Shown one piece after another: positions 43,222 through 54,400 of a stretch of DNA of 64,000 nucleotides. The position numbers and the translations under genes were made by a program. How positions within the stretch are numbered: position 1 is the stretch's first letter; the number at the start of each line of letters is the position of its first letter. The stretch comes from Valencia hispanica (lineage: Eukaryota > Chordata > Actinopteri > Cyprinodontiformes > Valenciidae). The stretch spans positions 7,958,071 through 8,022,070 of the forward strand of contig OY747716.1 of NCBI GenBank assembly GCA_963556495.2, read 5' to 3'. The notes under the pieces were generated by a model, which saw only the letters and a program-made list of their open reading frames with translations, was not told the origin of the DNA and did not search any database.

Positions 43222-44016
43222 TCAAGAGTGGACTGAAGCCTTTCTGTTAAAATCCTTGACAATAAAATCACAGCGGGCAGGTAAAACAATAGGAGTATTC
43301 TTTTTAAAAATTTCCAGAAAACCTGCAGCCACTTCAGGGGTTAAATGGCGCTTCCTGACAGTTCTCAAAGAGGTCTCCTGCTGAATAAAACTGGTGATGT
43401 TAAAAAACACGCAGTAGTGGTCAGAGACAGCCAAGTCAACAACAGAGGACACACGGGTGGACAGGCCATGCGTATTTACCAAGTCCAGGGTGTGTCCTTT
43501 GTTGTGAATTGGCTGCATGACATGTTGGCTAAAATCCATATAAGTCAGGATGTTTAAAAAATCTGTTGATAAAGGATCTAAAATGTTATCTATCTGTAGA
43601 TTAAAATCACCAGCTAAAATGATCCTTTCAAAGGAGTTGTGCAAAATTGATAAAAACCCTGAAAATTCTTGAATAAAAAGTGCACTGTTTTAAGGAGGCC
43701 TATAAATTGTTACACATAAAATCTGAGGAGTGCTAAAAACATTTGCATTATATTCAAAAGTAAAATAGTTGTCAAATAAAACAGGTTTGGCAGAAATTAT
43801 TGATGAACTTATAAAAGCAGTTCCACCTCCCCATTTGCTACTCCTTGTAGAATAAGTGAAGTTAAAATTAGGTGGGGAGGCCTCTGTAAGAACAACAGGG
43901 GCATCTGCACTCAGCCAAGTTTCTGTTAAAAATAAACAATGAAGATTATGGTCTAAAATCAGATCATTTATTATGAAAGTTTTGTTCAGCAGAGAGCGAA
44001 CATTAAAAAGTGCCAT
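43222..44016 (-). pseudogene. L2-like ORF2, APE endonuclease part
   Basis: FNVRSLLNKTFIINDLILDH and LFLTETWLS (43690-44016) give the Asn and Glu motifs. ILAGDFNLQIDN, HTLDLV and VSDHYCV (43222-43644) give the Asp-Asn, Asp and Ser-Asp-His motifs. One in-frame stop separates the two pieces. The enzyme nicks the target DNA. Confidence 0.9.
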
Positions 44017-44051
44017 ATTAATAGTGATTGGAGATGAAGGGACTGTATGAT

Positions 44052-44990
44052 TTACTGATTTACTTTTGGGAACTTTTTGAGATTATTTGGATTGCATTTG
44101 TTCGGTTTATGATTTTTAGTGCGCTCTCTGCTGATAATAACAGGCATGAATGAGGTAGAGCAAGGTCCAAGTCCAGTATGTGAGTTACTGTTAAAATCAG
44201 GGGTGAGTTCATGGGGAGCAGGGACCATTTGCACATCAGATTTTGGCGGAGGAATCAGAGAGGGCAGGGGCAGCTGTGGCCAGTGTAGTTGACAGGGGGG
44301 GCGTGGACATGCCAGGCTCAATGTCAGTGTACGAGTGCCTTGTCTATTTAGATGGAGCCCATCTGGTCCAAACAGGTGCTTCCTGCCCCAAAAAATGTTA
44401 AAATTGTCTATAAAACCAATATTGTGAACGGCGGTGATGGAGGAGAGCCAAGTATTAAGGGATAAAAGTCTGCTAAAATGGCCAATTCCTCTGCCGATAG
44501 TGGGAGTGGGGCCAGAAATAAAAACAGAGACAAGTGTGTTTTCTAGAAGATTAAAAAGGTGAATAAAATCACGCTTCAGGAGGTCAGTCTGCTGTTTATA
44601 AATGTCATTGGTGCCAGCATGAATCACAACTTTACTCACAGATTTGTGATGATCAATGAGCTGCAGGATCTGTTCGGTAATGTCCGTGACAGTGGCTCCA
44701 GGGAAACACAGTGTAAGGGCTCCTCTCATCCTCACGTTTCTGATGATAAAGTCCTCGATGATGAGTGTGGTGGGCGGCGGGTCTGCAGGCGGATGTTTGC
44801 GCTGGGCAAAGGATCGTTCACCATCCAGGACTTGCTGTATGCCAGGTGTTGAAGCTTCCCCAGGACTGCAGCGATGTTTAATCGGCGCCGAGGGCTCGTT
44901 CCGTGGGTTCGGGGTGAAGGGGAGCACTCCTTTGCGAGTTCTGGCTGCAGCCCGGGGTTTGGCGCGACGTGGGGAGGCTGCGGGAGCTCC
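44052..44990 (-). pseudogene. L2-like ORF1 with SGNH/GDSL esterase-like domain
   Basis: 291-codon frame. DFIIRNVRMRGALTLCFPGA, VIHAGTNDIYKQQ (the GxND block), ISGPTPTIGRG, and FGPDGLHLNRQGTRTL (the D-x-x-H block) match the C-terminal blocks of the esterase in many CR1/L2 ORF1 proteins. The first block has DFIIRN where the family usually has a G-D-S. The separate 61-codon frame 44996-45181 (NRFSALDADFPPLTAPG) is the ORF1 N-terminus, one frameshift away. Function in retrotransposition is not well defined. Confidence 0.75.
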
Positions 44991-45328
44991 TGCTGCTAGG
45001 AGGGATTAGGCAGCGCTCCTATGGAGCTACGGCGACCAGGGGCTGTCAGAGGAGGGAAATCCGCATCCAGGGCGCTGAAACGGTTTGATAGAGGCAGGCG
45101 GGTTGGAGGAGAGCGGTGGCGGCTGCTCCATGCGCCTCCACCGCGGCCTGGCCCAACCGTTAACCGGGCAGCCTGGAGCACCGGAGTGGAGCTCCAGGTT
45201 ATTAATAAGTCAGTGGTGTTTAAAAATCCGTTAAAACCGGTCTTTAAAAAGGTTTAAAACCAGTTAAAAACCATGCTTGATAGGGAACCGGTCTTGGCGG
45301 GCTGACAGACGCTGACGCTGACCATCAT

Positions 45329-45369
<41 letters not shown>

Positions 45370-45438
45370 CTACTCCATCAACAGCAACTTCAATAAATAT
45401 CTGCGTTTGGGTCCATGCTTCCCACCACATCCTTGACA

Positions 45439-46230
45439 CCGATATACCTTTCACTGAGTATTCAATAACATGTACAGATGGTAATAGTACTTTATGAATA
45501 AAAAAATAATATATCCTTGAGTAGGCATGGTGCACATGATAATAAAAGGAATAAGCTCTTGTATCTTTATGTAAGGATCTCCGAGGGTCACAGCTTCCGT
45601 AATCTGCTATTAAAGACTGCAGTGTTGTCACCATTTTTGATAAACTGGTCCTTCTGGGACTTGAACAATCTAGCTGACTGTTCATTACACAATTTAGGTC
45701 TCCTCCTAAAATCAAATAATGCACATCCATATTTGGAAGTAAACATAAAAGTGTAGTCATGAACTGGCTGTCATCAAAATTGGGCACGTAGACACAGACC
45801 AACATAAACGGTAAATGAAACAATCTGCCTGAGACGATATTGAAGCGCCCGTTACAGTCAGATATTATGTTTTCCGGTATAAACTGAATCTTTTTTTAAA
45901 TCAGAATAGCTGCCCCTCTAGCCTTTGAGTCGAAAGCTGAATGAGATACCTGTCCTACCCAAGGTCGTCGGAGCCTTATATGATCATTTATCTTGAGGTG
46001 GGTTTCTTGGAGGAAGACTATATCAGTACTGAGAAGTTTAAGATTTTGAAAAACTTTTGCTCTCTTTACGGGACCATTTAGTCCTCTCACATTCCATGAG
46101 GTGAATTTAACTTGAAGCCTATCTGTCTTATCAGAAATAGACTCTTTACTCATAACGAGGCCTACCAGATGACACTTGAGAAAAGTATAACCACATAAAA
46201 GGAAGTATAAAAAGCCAGCTGTGCTCACAA
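45439..46230 (-). pseudogene. L1-clade endonuclease (5' part of ORF2)
   Basis: FTSWNVRGLNGPVKRAKVFQ and FLQETHLK (45896-46228), then after one TAA CVYVPNFDDSQF and LILGGDLNCVMN (45823-45440), and EYSVKGIS at the edge. These are the Asn, Glu and Asp-Asn active-site blocks of L1 endonuclease in one frame. The Ser-Asp-His block lies 7 kb away at 38433, on the other side of the inserted LTR element. Confidence 0.88.
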
Positions 46231-46671
46231 CAGTGTATGATCACAAACATTTATATTCCAATAGTATGACCGACATACCCCCCCATACCCTCCGCCCTCC
46301 CAAAAAAAAAGAGAAAAACCAAGAAACTCAGCAGCATTAGAACAGTCTACTGGTATTTCCAAAGCCTATGCTCGTCCTTCAAACGATGTGAGCCGCAGGT
46401 CTACAACACAGTTACACTTTCAGTGATGAAGTGGAGTATATCTCTTTTAACATAATAAGCGGCAGGAATTCGCTCCCCATGTTGAACCCAAACATTACAC
46501 GTGCAAATAGTAAAACATTGTGTAAACTTAAACTTCGTTCAAAATTCACCCAAATGTCCTCAAACATTTTCATAGTACTTGAAAACATAAGTCTCCTTTA
46601 ACTTTTAATAGAGCAGATTATGAATCAAGCAGATTAAGATGTGGGCTTAGTGCCAGTTGTCACCCACACTA

Positions 46672-47250
46672 TTAGGTGTTAGTATACTCAAACCTTTCAA
46701 GTGGTTGGCATCTTTTAACCTCGTTCTTCCCCACTGGCTGTAACTTTCCCTTTAGTTTTCCTACAGAATTCTTCTGCAGCTTGAGCATCGAAAAAAAATT
46801 TTGCTCCCGTTGACAGTAATGCAAAGACGAGCTGGGTAGCACAGGAAAAAACGATTCCAGTGGCGTAAACTTAGCTTTAATATCCTTAATTGTTGCTCGT
46901 TGCTTGGCCAGACTCGCACTCATGTCAGGGAAGAACAAGATCTTGTTATTGTTAAACTTGATGTCATCCCTCTGCATTCTTGCCCAGCGGAGCACATGCT
47001 CCTTGTCCTGATACCGACGGAATCTGACCAGGACAGGACGGCTCGGGGACGTTGTCCCACCGCTGGCTATGGGACATGTGTCTGACGCACCCTGTCCAGC
47101 TCTGGTGGTTTGGGGAAAAAGTAATTTTCAATAACTGTCTGAAGAAGCCGTCAGATGAATTTCTCTCTGACGGTTTCAAGCGACATCCATATAGGCATGA
47201 GGGGAGTCTCCAGAGACGTAGAGAGTTTCTTATTAAAGCTGCAGTCCGGA
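46672..47250 (-). pseudogene. L1-clade ORF1, C-terminal part
   Basis: VLVRFRRYQDKEHVLRWARM, then IKFNNNKILFFPDMSASLAK and QRATIKDIKAKFTPL: the RNA-binding and C-terminal domain of fish L1 ORF1 proteins. More decayed ORF1 sequence extends to about 47250. About 440 bp lie between it and the endonuclease frame. Confidence 0.8.
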
Positions 47251-47404
47251 GTAGTTGAGGGACAGAGATTTTTTGAATCCGACGTACCAAGACCCCTCCC
47301 AAAACATCTACCCTACCCTTCCCTCCATTTTGCCCTTTTGCAGTTGTGTTCACGCATCATCTGTGGCGACACAGCGAGTCAAAGAAGTAAGCAATTAAGT
47401 AATT

Positions 47405-47715
47405 AAAGTAATTAAATCAAATTCAGTTTATTTATATGGTGCCAATTCACAACAGATTGCATCTGAAGGCACTTTACAAGAAAGTAATTTCAATACAAAC
47501 ATTCCAATCATTTTAAAGTTTTATTATTTAAGGAATCCCAGCAGATTGCATCGAGTCATTGACTGGCAGTGGATCCCCATTGATGCACACTCCAACCACA
47601 GCAATCCTTCATACTGAGTAAGCATGTAGCAACAGTGTAGAGGAAAAACTCCCTTTTACCAGGAAGAAACCTCTAGCAGAACCTGACTCAGTATGAGCGG
47701 CCATGTGTTTGCTCA
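47405..47715 (-). mobile_element. Rex1/Babar-like LINE 3' UTR (inverted copy)
   Basis: Reverse complement of the unit at 34583-35115 (TTCAGTTTATTTATATGGTG, GTGCCAATTCACAACAGATT, AGGAAGAAACCTCTAGCAGA). 5'-truncated, 3' UTR only. Confidence 0.8.
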
Positions 47716-47729
47716 TTAGCGTCACCGTA

Positions 47730-48770
47730 CACATAAGTAGTGAGCTGTTTTATTTGCTGTGTGTTTTAAAGTGGTTTTTATCCTGAGTGGATCCCATTCC
47801 CTCCCATTTTATTTTGCGCAGCATCTCGGGTCCTGTCCGCTCGCTGGACCTGTTAGTCAAAAGCTAACTCAATTTGTCCCTTGTTTCTGTTTTAATGATG
47901 TGGCCTACCAATGATAAGAAGCCAGCACACACCCTGTTGCTCAGCTCCATTGTTAGCCAAAGCTAATCTCATTGTTCTTTGTTCGTCACGTTTCTGGTCT
48001 TTGTTTGAGTGAGGGAATGACCCACCTCCTGGTGGCTAACCCCCTTCAGCATCCGCATCTGTGCATGTCTTGGTTCTACTTACGGGAAGAACCAACGCAT
48101 GACTTCCCCCCTCCCTTTTTATCATAAATAGTGTTTGAAGCGATTCCCTGATGCTTATTGTGTCAGGATCATTGCCTGATAGACCGATAGGAGTGTTGCG
48201 TGCGGCTGAGACCCAAGCGGGGTGATGGACGAGCGAGGGAAGGACAGTAGCACGCGGTTTAGTATAGTAATCCCTGAACGTGAGGACTGATCTGTCGAGA
48301 AAGCTGGGATTACAAGATCTAACGAGACGGTAGGATCGGGTGATTGTGAGGATTGGGAAATCCGCTACACCCGGGAACTAGCGATGCTGGGAAGCACAGC
48401 TGCGGAGCTCGGGACATGGAAAAAGTGATGTCAGAGCGGCGAGCTGGTGAGTAGCTCCTCCTTAAATGGGAAATCCTCCAGATCACATGACCGCCGTCTG
48501 ACATATTGTTTGTTCCATCCACATATTATTGATTTTCTAAGATCTGTAGTAGTTAGTTTGCATGCTTTAGAATAGATGGGAAATATTGATGAAATTTTTT
48601 GGTTGTAAGGTTGATCTATTTTCTTAATAAATGCCCCTTAGCTGAAAGAAAAGTTTTCTGTGATTAGTTGGTGTATGCTTACAATAAAACGCTTTTTCAA
48701 AACGTTTTTGAACTTATACTTTTCAGAAGAGACTGGGTGTCTGGTAGAATAATTTGCTTCTCATGGAGAA
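47730..48770 (+). repeat. ERV LTR family, copy f
   Basis: Shares with copy c the blocks AAGATCTGTAGTAGTTAG/TT, TTTAGAATAGATGGGA, AATAAATGCCCCTTA and GATTAGTTGGTGTATGCTTAC. TATA-like TTTTTATCATAAATAG near 48118. A second AATAAA is at about 48680. TGGTGCCCCGAAC at 48771 fits a primer binding site, so the LTR ends just before it. No internal provirus follows: a LINE fragment begins within about 100 bp. The left border is approximate. Confidence 0.6.
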
Positions 48771-48879
48771 GCTGGTGCCCCGAACATTAATTAATAGATT
48801 AAAACTTGAACTTCATCAATAATTATATTAATAATAAATTATTGATCATAATTATTGATGGTTATGTAATCCAGACAAA

Positions 48880-49720
48880 AATCACTCACTCTGTGTCACA
48901 ATACCAGATTATAACCAATAACATTAGCTACCATAACTATGCAGATGATACTCAGCTCTACATTACAATGTCACCAGGTTACTTTGAACCCATCCAAACC
49001 CTAGGTAAATGCATCTAGCAAAACAATGAATATTTTTCAGCTGAACAGAAACAAAACTGAAGTAATTATTTTTGGACCTAAAGAGGAACAATCAAGAGTC
49101 AGCACACAGCTTCAGTTGATACAGCTAGAAACTACTGATCAGGCCCAAAATCTCGGTGTAGGGATGGACTCAGACCTGAACCTCCACAGGGTCACATAAA
49201 GGCAATCACAAGGTCAGCCTTCTATCACCTGAAGAACATTTCTGGGTTAAAAGACAGGACCTCTAAAAACTCATCCATCCATTTATCTTTAGTTGGATTG
49301 ATTACTGCAACAGTGTCCTCACAGGTCTACCTAAAAAGGCAATTTGCTGCAGCTGATCCAGAATGCTGCTGCTCACGTCCTCACTAGAACCAGGAAAGTA
49401 GAGCAAATCACCCCAGTTCTAAAGTCCGTACACTGGCCCCCTGTAGCTCAGAGAAAAGATTTCAAAATACTTTTACTAGTTTATAGATCATTGAATAGCC
49501 TACCCCAAAGTATGTTGAAGATTTACTGTCAGGTCCTCTAATTCCAGTCTACTCAGCATCCCTAGCATTAGAACCAAACATGGAGAAGCGGCTTTCAGTT
49601 TCTATGCTCCTCTAACCCGGAACAAATTTCCAAAAAACAGCAAAGCTGCTGAAACACTGAGTACTTTTAAATCAAGGGTAAAAAAAATAATCTGTTTAGA
49701 GTTACCTATGAGTAATGATC
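48880..49720 (+). pseudogene. Rex1-like LINE, C-terminal reverse transcriptase
   Basis: NYADDTQLYITMSPGYFEP (catalytic ADD, about 48940), [13 protein letters not shown], then [22 protein letters not shown]-type SRIDYCNSVL equivalent, LIQNAAAHVLTRTRKVEQIT and VLKSVHWPPVAQRKDFKILL (49344-49541), and FYAPLTRNKFPKNSKAAETL. Multiple frameshifts. The 3' end lacks the usual UTR. Confidence 0.8.
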
Positions 49721-49905
49721 TGATTGTCCCAGAGGAGGTCTTGGTTTGGACATGTATGCATCCTTTACGTTTGCATAAAACAAATCCAAGGTCTTGTTTT
49801 CTCTTGTGGAGCAGCTGACAAACTGTTGAAATGTTGCAAGTGTAGACAAGAGCGAGGCATGATTAAAATCACTAGATATTCCCACAAATTGTAAAAGCGA
49901 AAAAT
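49706..49905 (-). pseudogene. LINE endonuclease C-terminal fragment
   Basis: On -: LATFQQFVSCSTRENKTLDL then YANVKDAYMSKPRPPLGQSD, the block before the final Ser-Asp-His of an APE endonuclease, of the same general type as the RT at the window end. Flanked by unrelated LINE sequence. Confidence 0.7.
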
Positions 49906-49984
49906 TAACAGCAAACATCCTTCCAGCTTCACAGCAACAAAAGCTAGAGCGTATACAGCAGAGATGCTCACAAGTCTCTGTGTT

Positions 49985-50105
49985 AGAGTCCAAGTCGAGT
50001 CTTAAGTCTTTGAGCTAGAGTCCAAGTCAAGTCTCAAGTCTTTGAGCTAGAGTCCAGGTCAAGTCTCAAGTCTCTGAGCTAGAGTCCAAGTCAAGTCTCT
50101 TTATT
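49985..50105. repeat. tandem repeat, about 34-bp unit
   Basis: Four units of GAGTCCAAGTC(A/G)AGTCT(C/T)AAGTCT(T/C)TGAGCTA. Such repeats form the ends of some fish DNA elements. A related GACTTGGACTTAACTCGAC lies in inverse orientation at about 56043. Confidence 0.85.
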
Positions 50106-50331
50106 ATATTAAGTCTCCGGTTATAATGGCGTTTTTCCACTAGTACCTACTTGGCCCGGCTCTACACGGCCCCACTTGGCCCTACTCCGAACAACTTGCT
50201 TTTGCTTTTCCATTGCAAGACAGGACCATCTCAAGTCGTGGGTGCGTCATATGGTTGGCGGCCCCAGAGGGCGTAGCTGCGCAATGCAATAAAAATAAAG
50301 AGAATGTAGAGGGAAAGCATTTCAACGCAAC

Positions 50332-51600
50332 AATGGCAGTCAGCGTAGCGATTTTAAACTTTCCGCTCAGCCTGTGGGTTTATGTTAGTCATCAAAGATT
50401 AGATACCCAGAAAAAGCTGCGTGCTGCAAGGGAAAACACAGCGTAGAAGTACAGAAGAGTGTGGGAAGCCCTGCAGCAGTATGAACTTATGGACAGGACA
50501 CAGCGACTTGTGAGGGTAAGTTTATGCTAATATTAGCATAAACTAATGTTTATGCTAATATTAGCATAATCATATCCATAGCCTGTAAATACGCTATGGA
50601 TATGTATTAACACACCAAAGTGCAGCGTAAAAATTAAATGTTGCCAAAATAGCTTTAGTAATATATATTATGTGTGTGCATGTTTCAGATTTGTGCTCTG
50701 CAAGGCCGTCACAGGCGACCGTCAGTGTGGGCGATTTAACCAGGCATCGCAGTGGTGGGATGTCATCGTTCCTGGTTTCAACGAAGCTCAGTGGCTACAG
50801 AACTTCAGGATGTCGGAACAAACATTCATCTACCTGTGCAGCCAACTACATACAGCTCTGGAGAGACAGCACACATCTTTCTGCCGATGTGTGCCCTTAC
50901 AGAAGAGAGTTGCCATTGCCTGTGGAAGCTAGCTACAAGCTCAGAGTAGAGGAGTATAGGACATCTTTTTGGACTCAGCATCACAACAGTGTGCAGGTGT
51001 GTGAAAGAGTTTTGTGCTGCCGCAGAGACATTACTAGTGCCGTGTACCATGTACATTGAGAACAGGTGGGATCTTCCACACTGCTTGGGTGCAATAGATG
51101 GCTCCTACATAATCATCATAGCCCCGCCGCAATAGCACACTGACTATTTACACCATAAAGGCCAGCACTCCATAATCCTCCAAGGTGTTGTGGATGGAAA
51201 GGGACTGTTTTGGAATGCGTTTGCCGGATTACCTGGGAGCATGCATGATGCTAGGGTTCTGAGGCTGTCCACGCTCTGGGAGTTGGCCAGCTGGGGAAAC
51301 CTGTTTCCACCTCACACCAGGAACATTGGTACGGTGGCAACCGGCTACTTCATCCTAGGGGACTCCGCATATCAATTGCTGAACTGGCTGTTGAAGCCAT
51401 TTAATGACACCGGACGACTGACAGCTGAACCACATATTTACAATCAGAAATTAGAGCACGTGTTGTTGTAGAAAATGCTTTTGGCAGGTTGAAGGGAAGA
51501 TGGCGGTTCCTTCTAAAAAGAAACGACTGTGATGTTAAACTTGTACAGTCGATGGTGCTGACCTGCTGTGCTCTGCACAACTTTTATGAAAGTCATGGTG
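50332..51600 (+). pseudogene. Harbinger (HARBI1-like) DDE transposase
   Basis: Exon 1 about 50332-50515 (MAVSVAILNFPLSLWVYVSH..; donor GGTAAG). Exon 2 starts after TTTCAG at 50690: RRPSVWARFNQASQWWDVIV, then RMSEQTFIYLCSQL and SFCRCVPLQKRVAIA. The DDE core has LGAIDGSYIIIIAPP (first Asp, about 51092), GQHSIILQGVVDGKGLFW, PGSMHDARVLRLSTLWELAS (51190-51471), YFILGDSAYQLLNWL (second Asp) and, after a frameshift near 51470, VENAFGRLKGRWRFLLKRND (Glu) and CCALHNFYESHGE. Several stops. Excises and inserts Harbinger DNA at TTA targets; inactive here. Confidence 0.88.
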
Positions 51601-52084
51601 AGCCTTATGAGACCTCATGGGATGAAGCTACAGAATAAGCTGCAGTCCATGCCATGGTGGCAGCACCACAGAATGTACAGGAGGAGGGCAGAGATGTAAA
51701 ATATGCTTTAATGCAGCACCTTGGGACAACACACAGATGTAATTTTTGCTTTGCTAACCTTCTACCAGGTTACCTTGCACATTGCATTTTTTGTAATAAA
51801 GGTGTGCTTTGAAACCTATTTTTTCCCCTGAACTTTATTTCTATCATGGATTTGCAAGTTGTGGTACTATGCTACATAATCAAGAACTGGTTTCAGCCTC
51901 CAGGGTATTCATTTCATTCTGTAGATTTAAGTAAATGTGTTTAGCGTAATCAGTTCTAGAACCTAGATTCTGCTACAAATTCCACTGTAAATCAGAGCCA
52001 GAGTACATGTAAGAAATAAAAACCACAATGCAACTATATTCACACATTCCTATTTTATTTACTGTGTAGATAAACATGCCAACA

Positions 52085-52305
52085 TCAGGCAGGTCTGTTC
52101 ATGGAGCGAGCTGTTTCGCCCAGCACTCCAAGGAAGGCTTGGTTGAAGGCCGCGTTCTGTGCCAGCTCTTCTCTTCTGAGGGCCTGCTCTCTTGCCTCCC
52201 TTGCATCATTGATTAGCCGACAAAGGTGATTTTCATGCTAGGCCCAGTTGTTCTCATCCTCTTCTTGCAGCACTGCAACTAATGTTTTGTCAGAGACCCT
52301 CTTAC
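52085..52305 (-). pseudogene. Harbinger partner protein, C-terminal exon
   Basis: On -, after a splice acceptor (TTTTTTCCTAG), KRVSDKTLVAVLQEEDENNW, one TAG, then HLCRLINDAREAREQALRRE and ELAQNAAFNQAFLGVLGETA, ending at 52085. This is the charged C-terminal tail of the Myb/MADF-like DNA-binding protein that works with Harbinger transposase. It is transcribed toward the transposase gene, as in related elements. Confidence 0.65.
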
Positions 52306-52544
52306 CTAGGAAAAAATTAGACATAAAAAGATCAAATTATTGGACCCTCAAAAATAGTGCTTCAGTGTTGGTGTGCTCAGCGACTTTAAGCAGCTCCACA
52401 TGTGTTAGCTGTAAGGCTACATGCTCTAGTGAACCACATGGGCCCGCCTCGGCTTCATGAACAATAAAGACTGCCATTAATGGTTTTCAAAATATAGATC
52501 GACTTTACAACAGATAGTTTAAACACTCAAACTAATATTTTAAG

Positions 52545-53395
52545 TAATTTTTGAGACCGCCTTCTTGGTAATTCGAAATACTAAATTAGATCAACATAAT
52601 TGGTGCCCCCATGTGAGGTCGTTAACGTCAACATAAAGTCTAAATATTACATTAGATCCAAAAAATAGAGTAAATTCTCCATAAAGTTATTGATTTCTAA
52701 TTCAGCAAATGGTTTAAAAAATGGTTTGAAACATTACTTCTTTCAAAGAATGTATTTCTTCACTTCTGCTTTGCATTGTGAATTGGTGGTTTGAAAACAA
52801 ACCAGAAGGTGCTGATTAGTCTTAAGACTAACCACAGTTAGTTAAAACTAATTTAGCTTAATTCCCAAAACTTTTCAATACAAGCCTTGGTCTTTAAGCA
52901 CACATATTCATTCTTAACTGCGACATCATAATCAATTTATTGGTTATTGTTTCTACTTTTTTGCATATTTATCACTTTTACTGTTCACTCTGGGTGTTAG
53001 TTTAATTATTATTATTATTTTTCTTAGTGGTTTAGTTGTGTGTGTGTTACTAGCTTAGTAAGTTTGTTGATTAAAGCATTTTTAACTGGAAGTTGAATTC
53101 TTTTTGTAATAAACTCTTGTATTTTGGAGTTGTTATTTCACTTAAATGTGTAGTAACTTGCTTTTTAAAGAATGCCAAGAACTTCTTCCTTCATCTATTG
53201 TTTAATTATCTCAGACTTATCAGGCAGGTAATCATAAACATAAACTGAGACTGAACAATTTGGCTATTGATATTCCTGGAATTCAGGTGGTGCCCCAAAC
53301 GTGGTCATTTTTACCTAAAATTATTAGTCTTATTAATAATTGCCCTAAGCAATTATTCATAATTATTCATAGCCAAAACCTATCTATCTGTGGCA
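52545..53395 (+). repeat. ERV LTR family, copy g (LTR plus leader)
   Basis: Resembles copy a: GACCGCCTTCTTGGTAATTC, GCATTGTGAATTGGTGGTTTG, AATAAACTCTTGTATTTTGG. Ends CA at 53285, then GG and TGGTGCCCCAAACGTGG (53288), a primer-site candidate, then the shared leader to about 53395. Confidence 0.65.
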
Positions 53396-53399
53396 CAAC

Positions 53400-54249
53400 A
53401 ACTGTCCACGTGGAAGGCCACAGCTTTAACTAACGGACAAAAAACAATGGAGTTAACCTTTCAGATAACAGACAAGCTAATGCAGGTTGGACCGAGCTTG
53501 ACTCTGCCAACTGGGTGATCAGAGAGCGAGAGAGAGAGAGAGTAGAACTAGGATGAGAGAGAAAGAAAGTGGGATCCACTCAGGATAAAAACCAGTTTAA
53601 ATTAAAGCAAATAATACAGCTCACAAGCTTATGCGTGCAGCGATGCTAAATGAGCCAACAGGTTCAGCATGTAAAAACACTTTAAACCAACAATGAATGA
53701 GATCTAACTTGTTAAAAATGGTATTTTCCCTATTTATCTGCCCAGACACATGATTACATTGAATGAACCGGTTCAGTCCTACTTTGCTTTGAGGGAGGTC
53801 CAGTCCACAAACATGGGAGCTAAATGTGTCCGTAGTTGAGCAAAAAAAGCAAGACACATAGAACCTGGCACAGGATTTTAGAACTGTGTATCCCAACTGC
53901 AGGCCAGATGGCTTGCAGGTTGAAAGAAACAGCAGTGGGCATTTCGAAGCTTTGAAACGAGAGTTTCCAGCGGATCAGAACAAAAGATAATATTCACCGG
54001 TGAGACAGCCTCTCTATAGCAGAAGTTTCTGCTGAGAACAATTTGAAATGGACGCCACCACCATTCTTATAGCCCTTTGGCCGTGAGGTCATCGTTGATG
54101 TCACCATTGCTGGCCATGGACCAATGGGAGTGTGTTGGGGTCACCGCTAGGAATTTCGGGAAATGTGCTCTGCTCAGTCCATTTGTGGAAAATGGCTTCC
54201 AGCCGTCCAACAGTCTGTTCAGGTTATTTGTGGTAAATGGATCCCAACA
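53400..54249 (-). repeat. ERV LTR family, copy d (3'-type LTR start with polypurine tract)
   Basis: On - it starts TGTTGGGATCC at 54249, directly after the polypurine tract TAAAGGGGGGA (54260-54250). Inverted CCAAT box (CCATTGG, about 54122) and GGGCTATAAGAA (about 54070) form a U3 promoter. It is cut at about 53400 and joined head-to-head with copy g. Confidence 0.65.
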
Positions 54250-54364
54250 TCCCCCCTTTAGTTTTGAAGCACTGAAGTAGAAATTGATTCATTTCCCATG
54301 TGAGCCAAGAAATATTGCTGTCCTTCTGCAGCAGGGAATGTTTAACAGTTTTGTCCATTTGAAG

Positions 54365-54400
54365 AACAAAAATATGGGTCCCAACATTCCCCCCTTAGAT
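54365..54400 (-). other. second polypurine tract and LTR start
   Basis: On -, CTAAGGGGGGAA (54398-54387) followed by TGTTGGGACCC, the same signature as at 54250, only 137 bp away. Confidence 0.45.

Larger units (their letters stand above)
40731..45320 (-). mobile_element. L2/CR1-like LINE, near full length (about 4.6 kb)
   Basis: On -: 5' UTR/ORF1 start at about 45.2 kb, ORF1 with a SGNH-type esterase, ORF2 with endonuclease and RT, then a short 3' UTR ending AATAAAGTGTGATTTGATTT, a short-unit tail typical of this group. Flanked by ACCATCATCA duplications. Stops and frameshifts break both ORFs, so it is a dead but little-truncated copy. Confidence 0.9.
38434..45438 (+). mobile_element. pol-less LTR retrotransposon (LARD-like) with a LINE nested in its 3' LTR
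   Basis: Left LTR 38434-38784 (351 bp). Right LTR starts at 40498, is split by an L2-like LINE (40731-45320), and ends at 45438. The 5-bp duplication CCGAT lies at 38429-38433 and 45439-45443. Without the LINE the element is about 2.4 kb. The internal part holds one Gag-like ORF and coding-type tandem repeats, but no protease, RT, RNase H or integrase motif, so it needs enzymes in trans. The sequence after the left LTR (GAATGATCCGGCC, then ATGGACCC) recalls Sushi-type Gypsy leaders; this link is from memory. Confidence 0.92.
40498..45438 (+). repeat. 3' LTR of the pol-less element, split by a LINE
   Basis: First part 40498-40730, second part 45321-45438, together matching the 5' LTR. The split is in the (CAT)n/(CAG)n stretch. 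The 10-bp ACCATCATCA at 40721-40730 and 45321-45330 is the LINE target-site duplication. Confidence 0.9.
50122..52500 (+). mobile_element. decayed autonomous PIF/Harbinger transposon
   Basis: Contains a spliced HARBI1-like transposase on + and the C-terminal exon of the partner Myb/MADF-like protein on -, the two-gene layout of Harbinger. A candidate left end is at GGCGTTTTTCCACTAGTACC (about 50128) after TTA. The right end was not found and may be lost to the LTR at 52.5 kb. Confidence 0.8.

Noticed and set aside
44559..45257. GC-rich + strand ORFs at 44.6-45.3 kb as a host exon or CpG-island gene
   Set aside because: Antisense to L2-like ORF1 and its 5' UTR; the GC content belongs to the LINE promoter.
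45896..46228. L1 endonuclease piece as an intact host APE-type nuclease
   Set aside because: Motif order and neighbours (L1 ORF1 upstream, stop and insertion downstream) show a LINE remnant.
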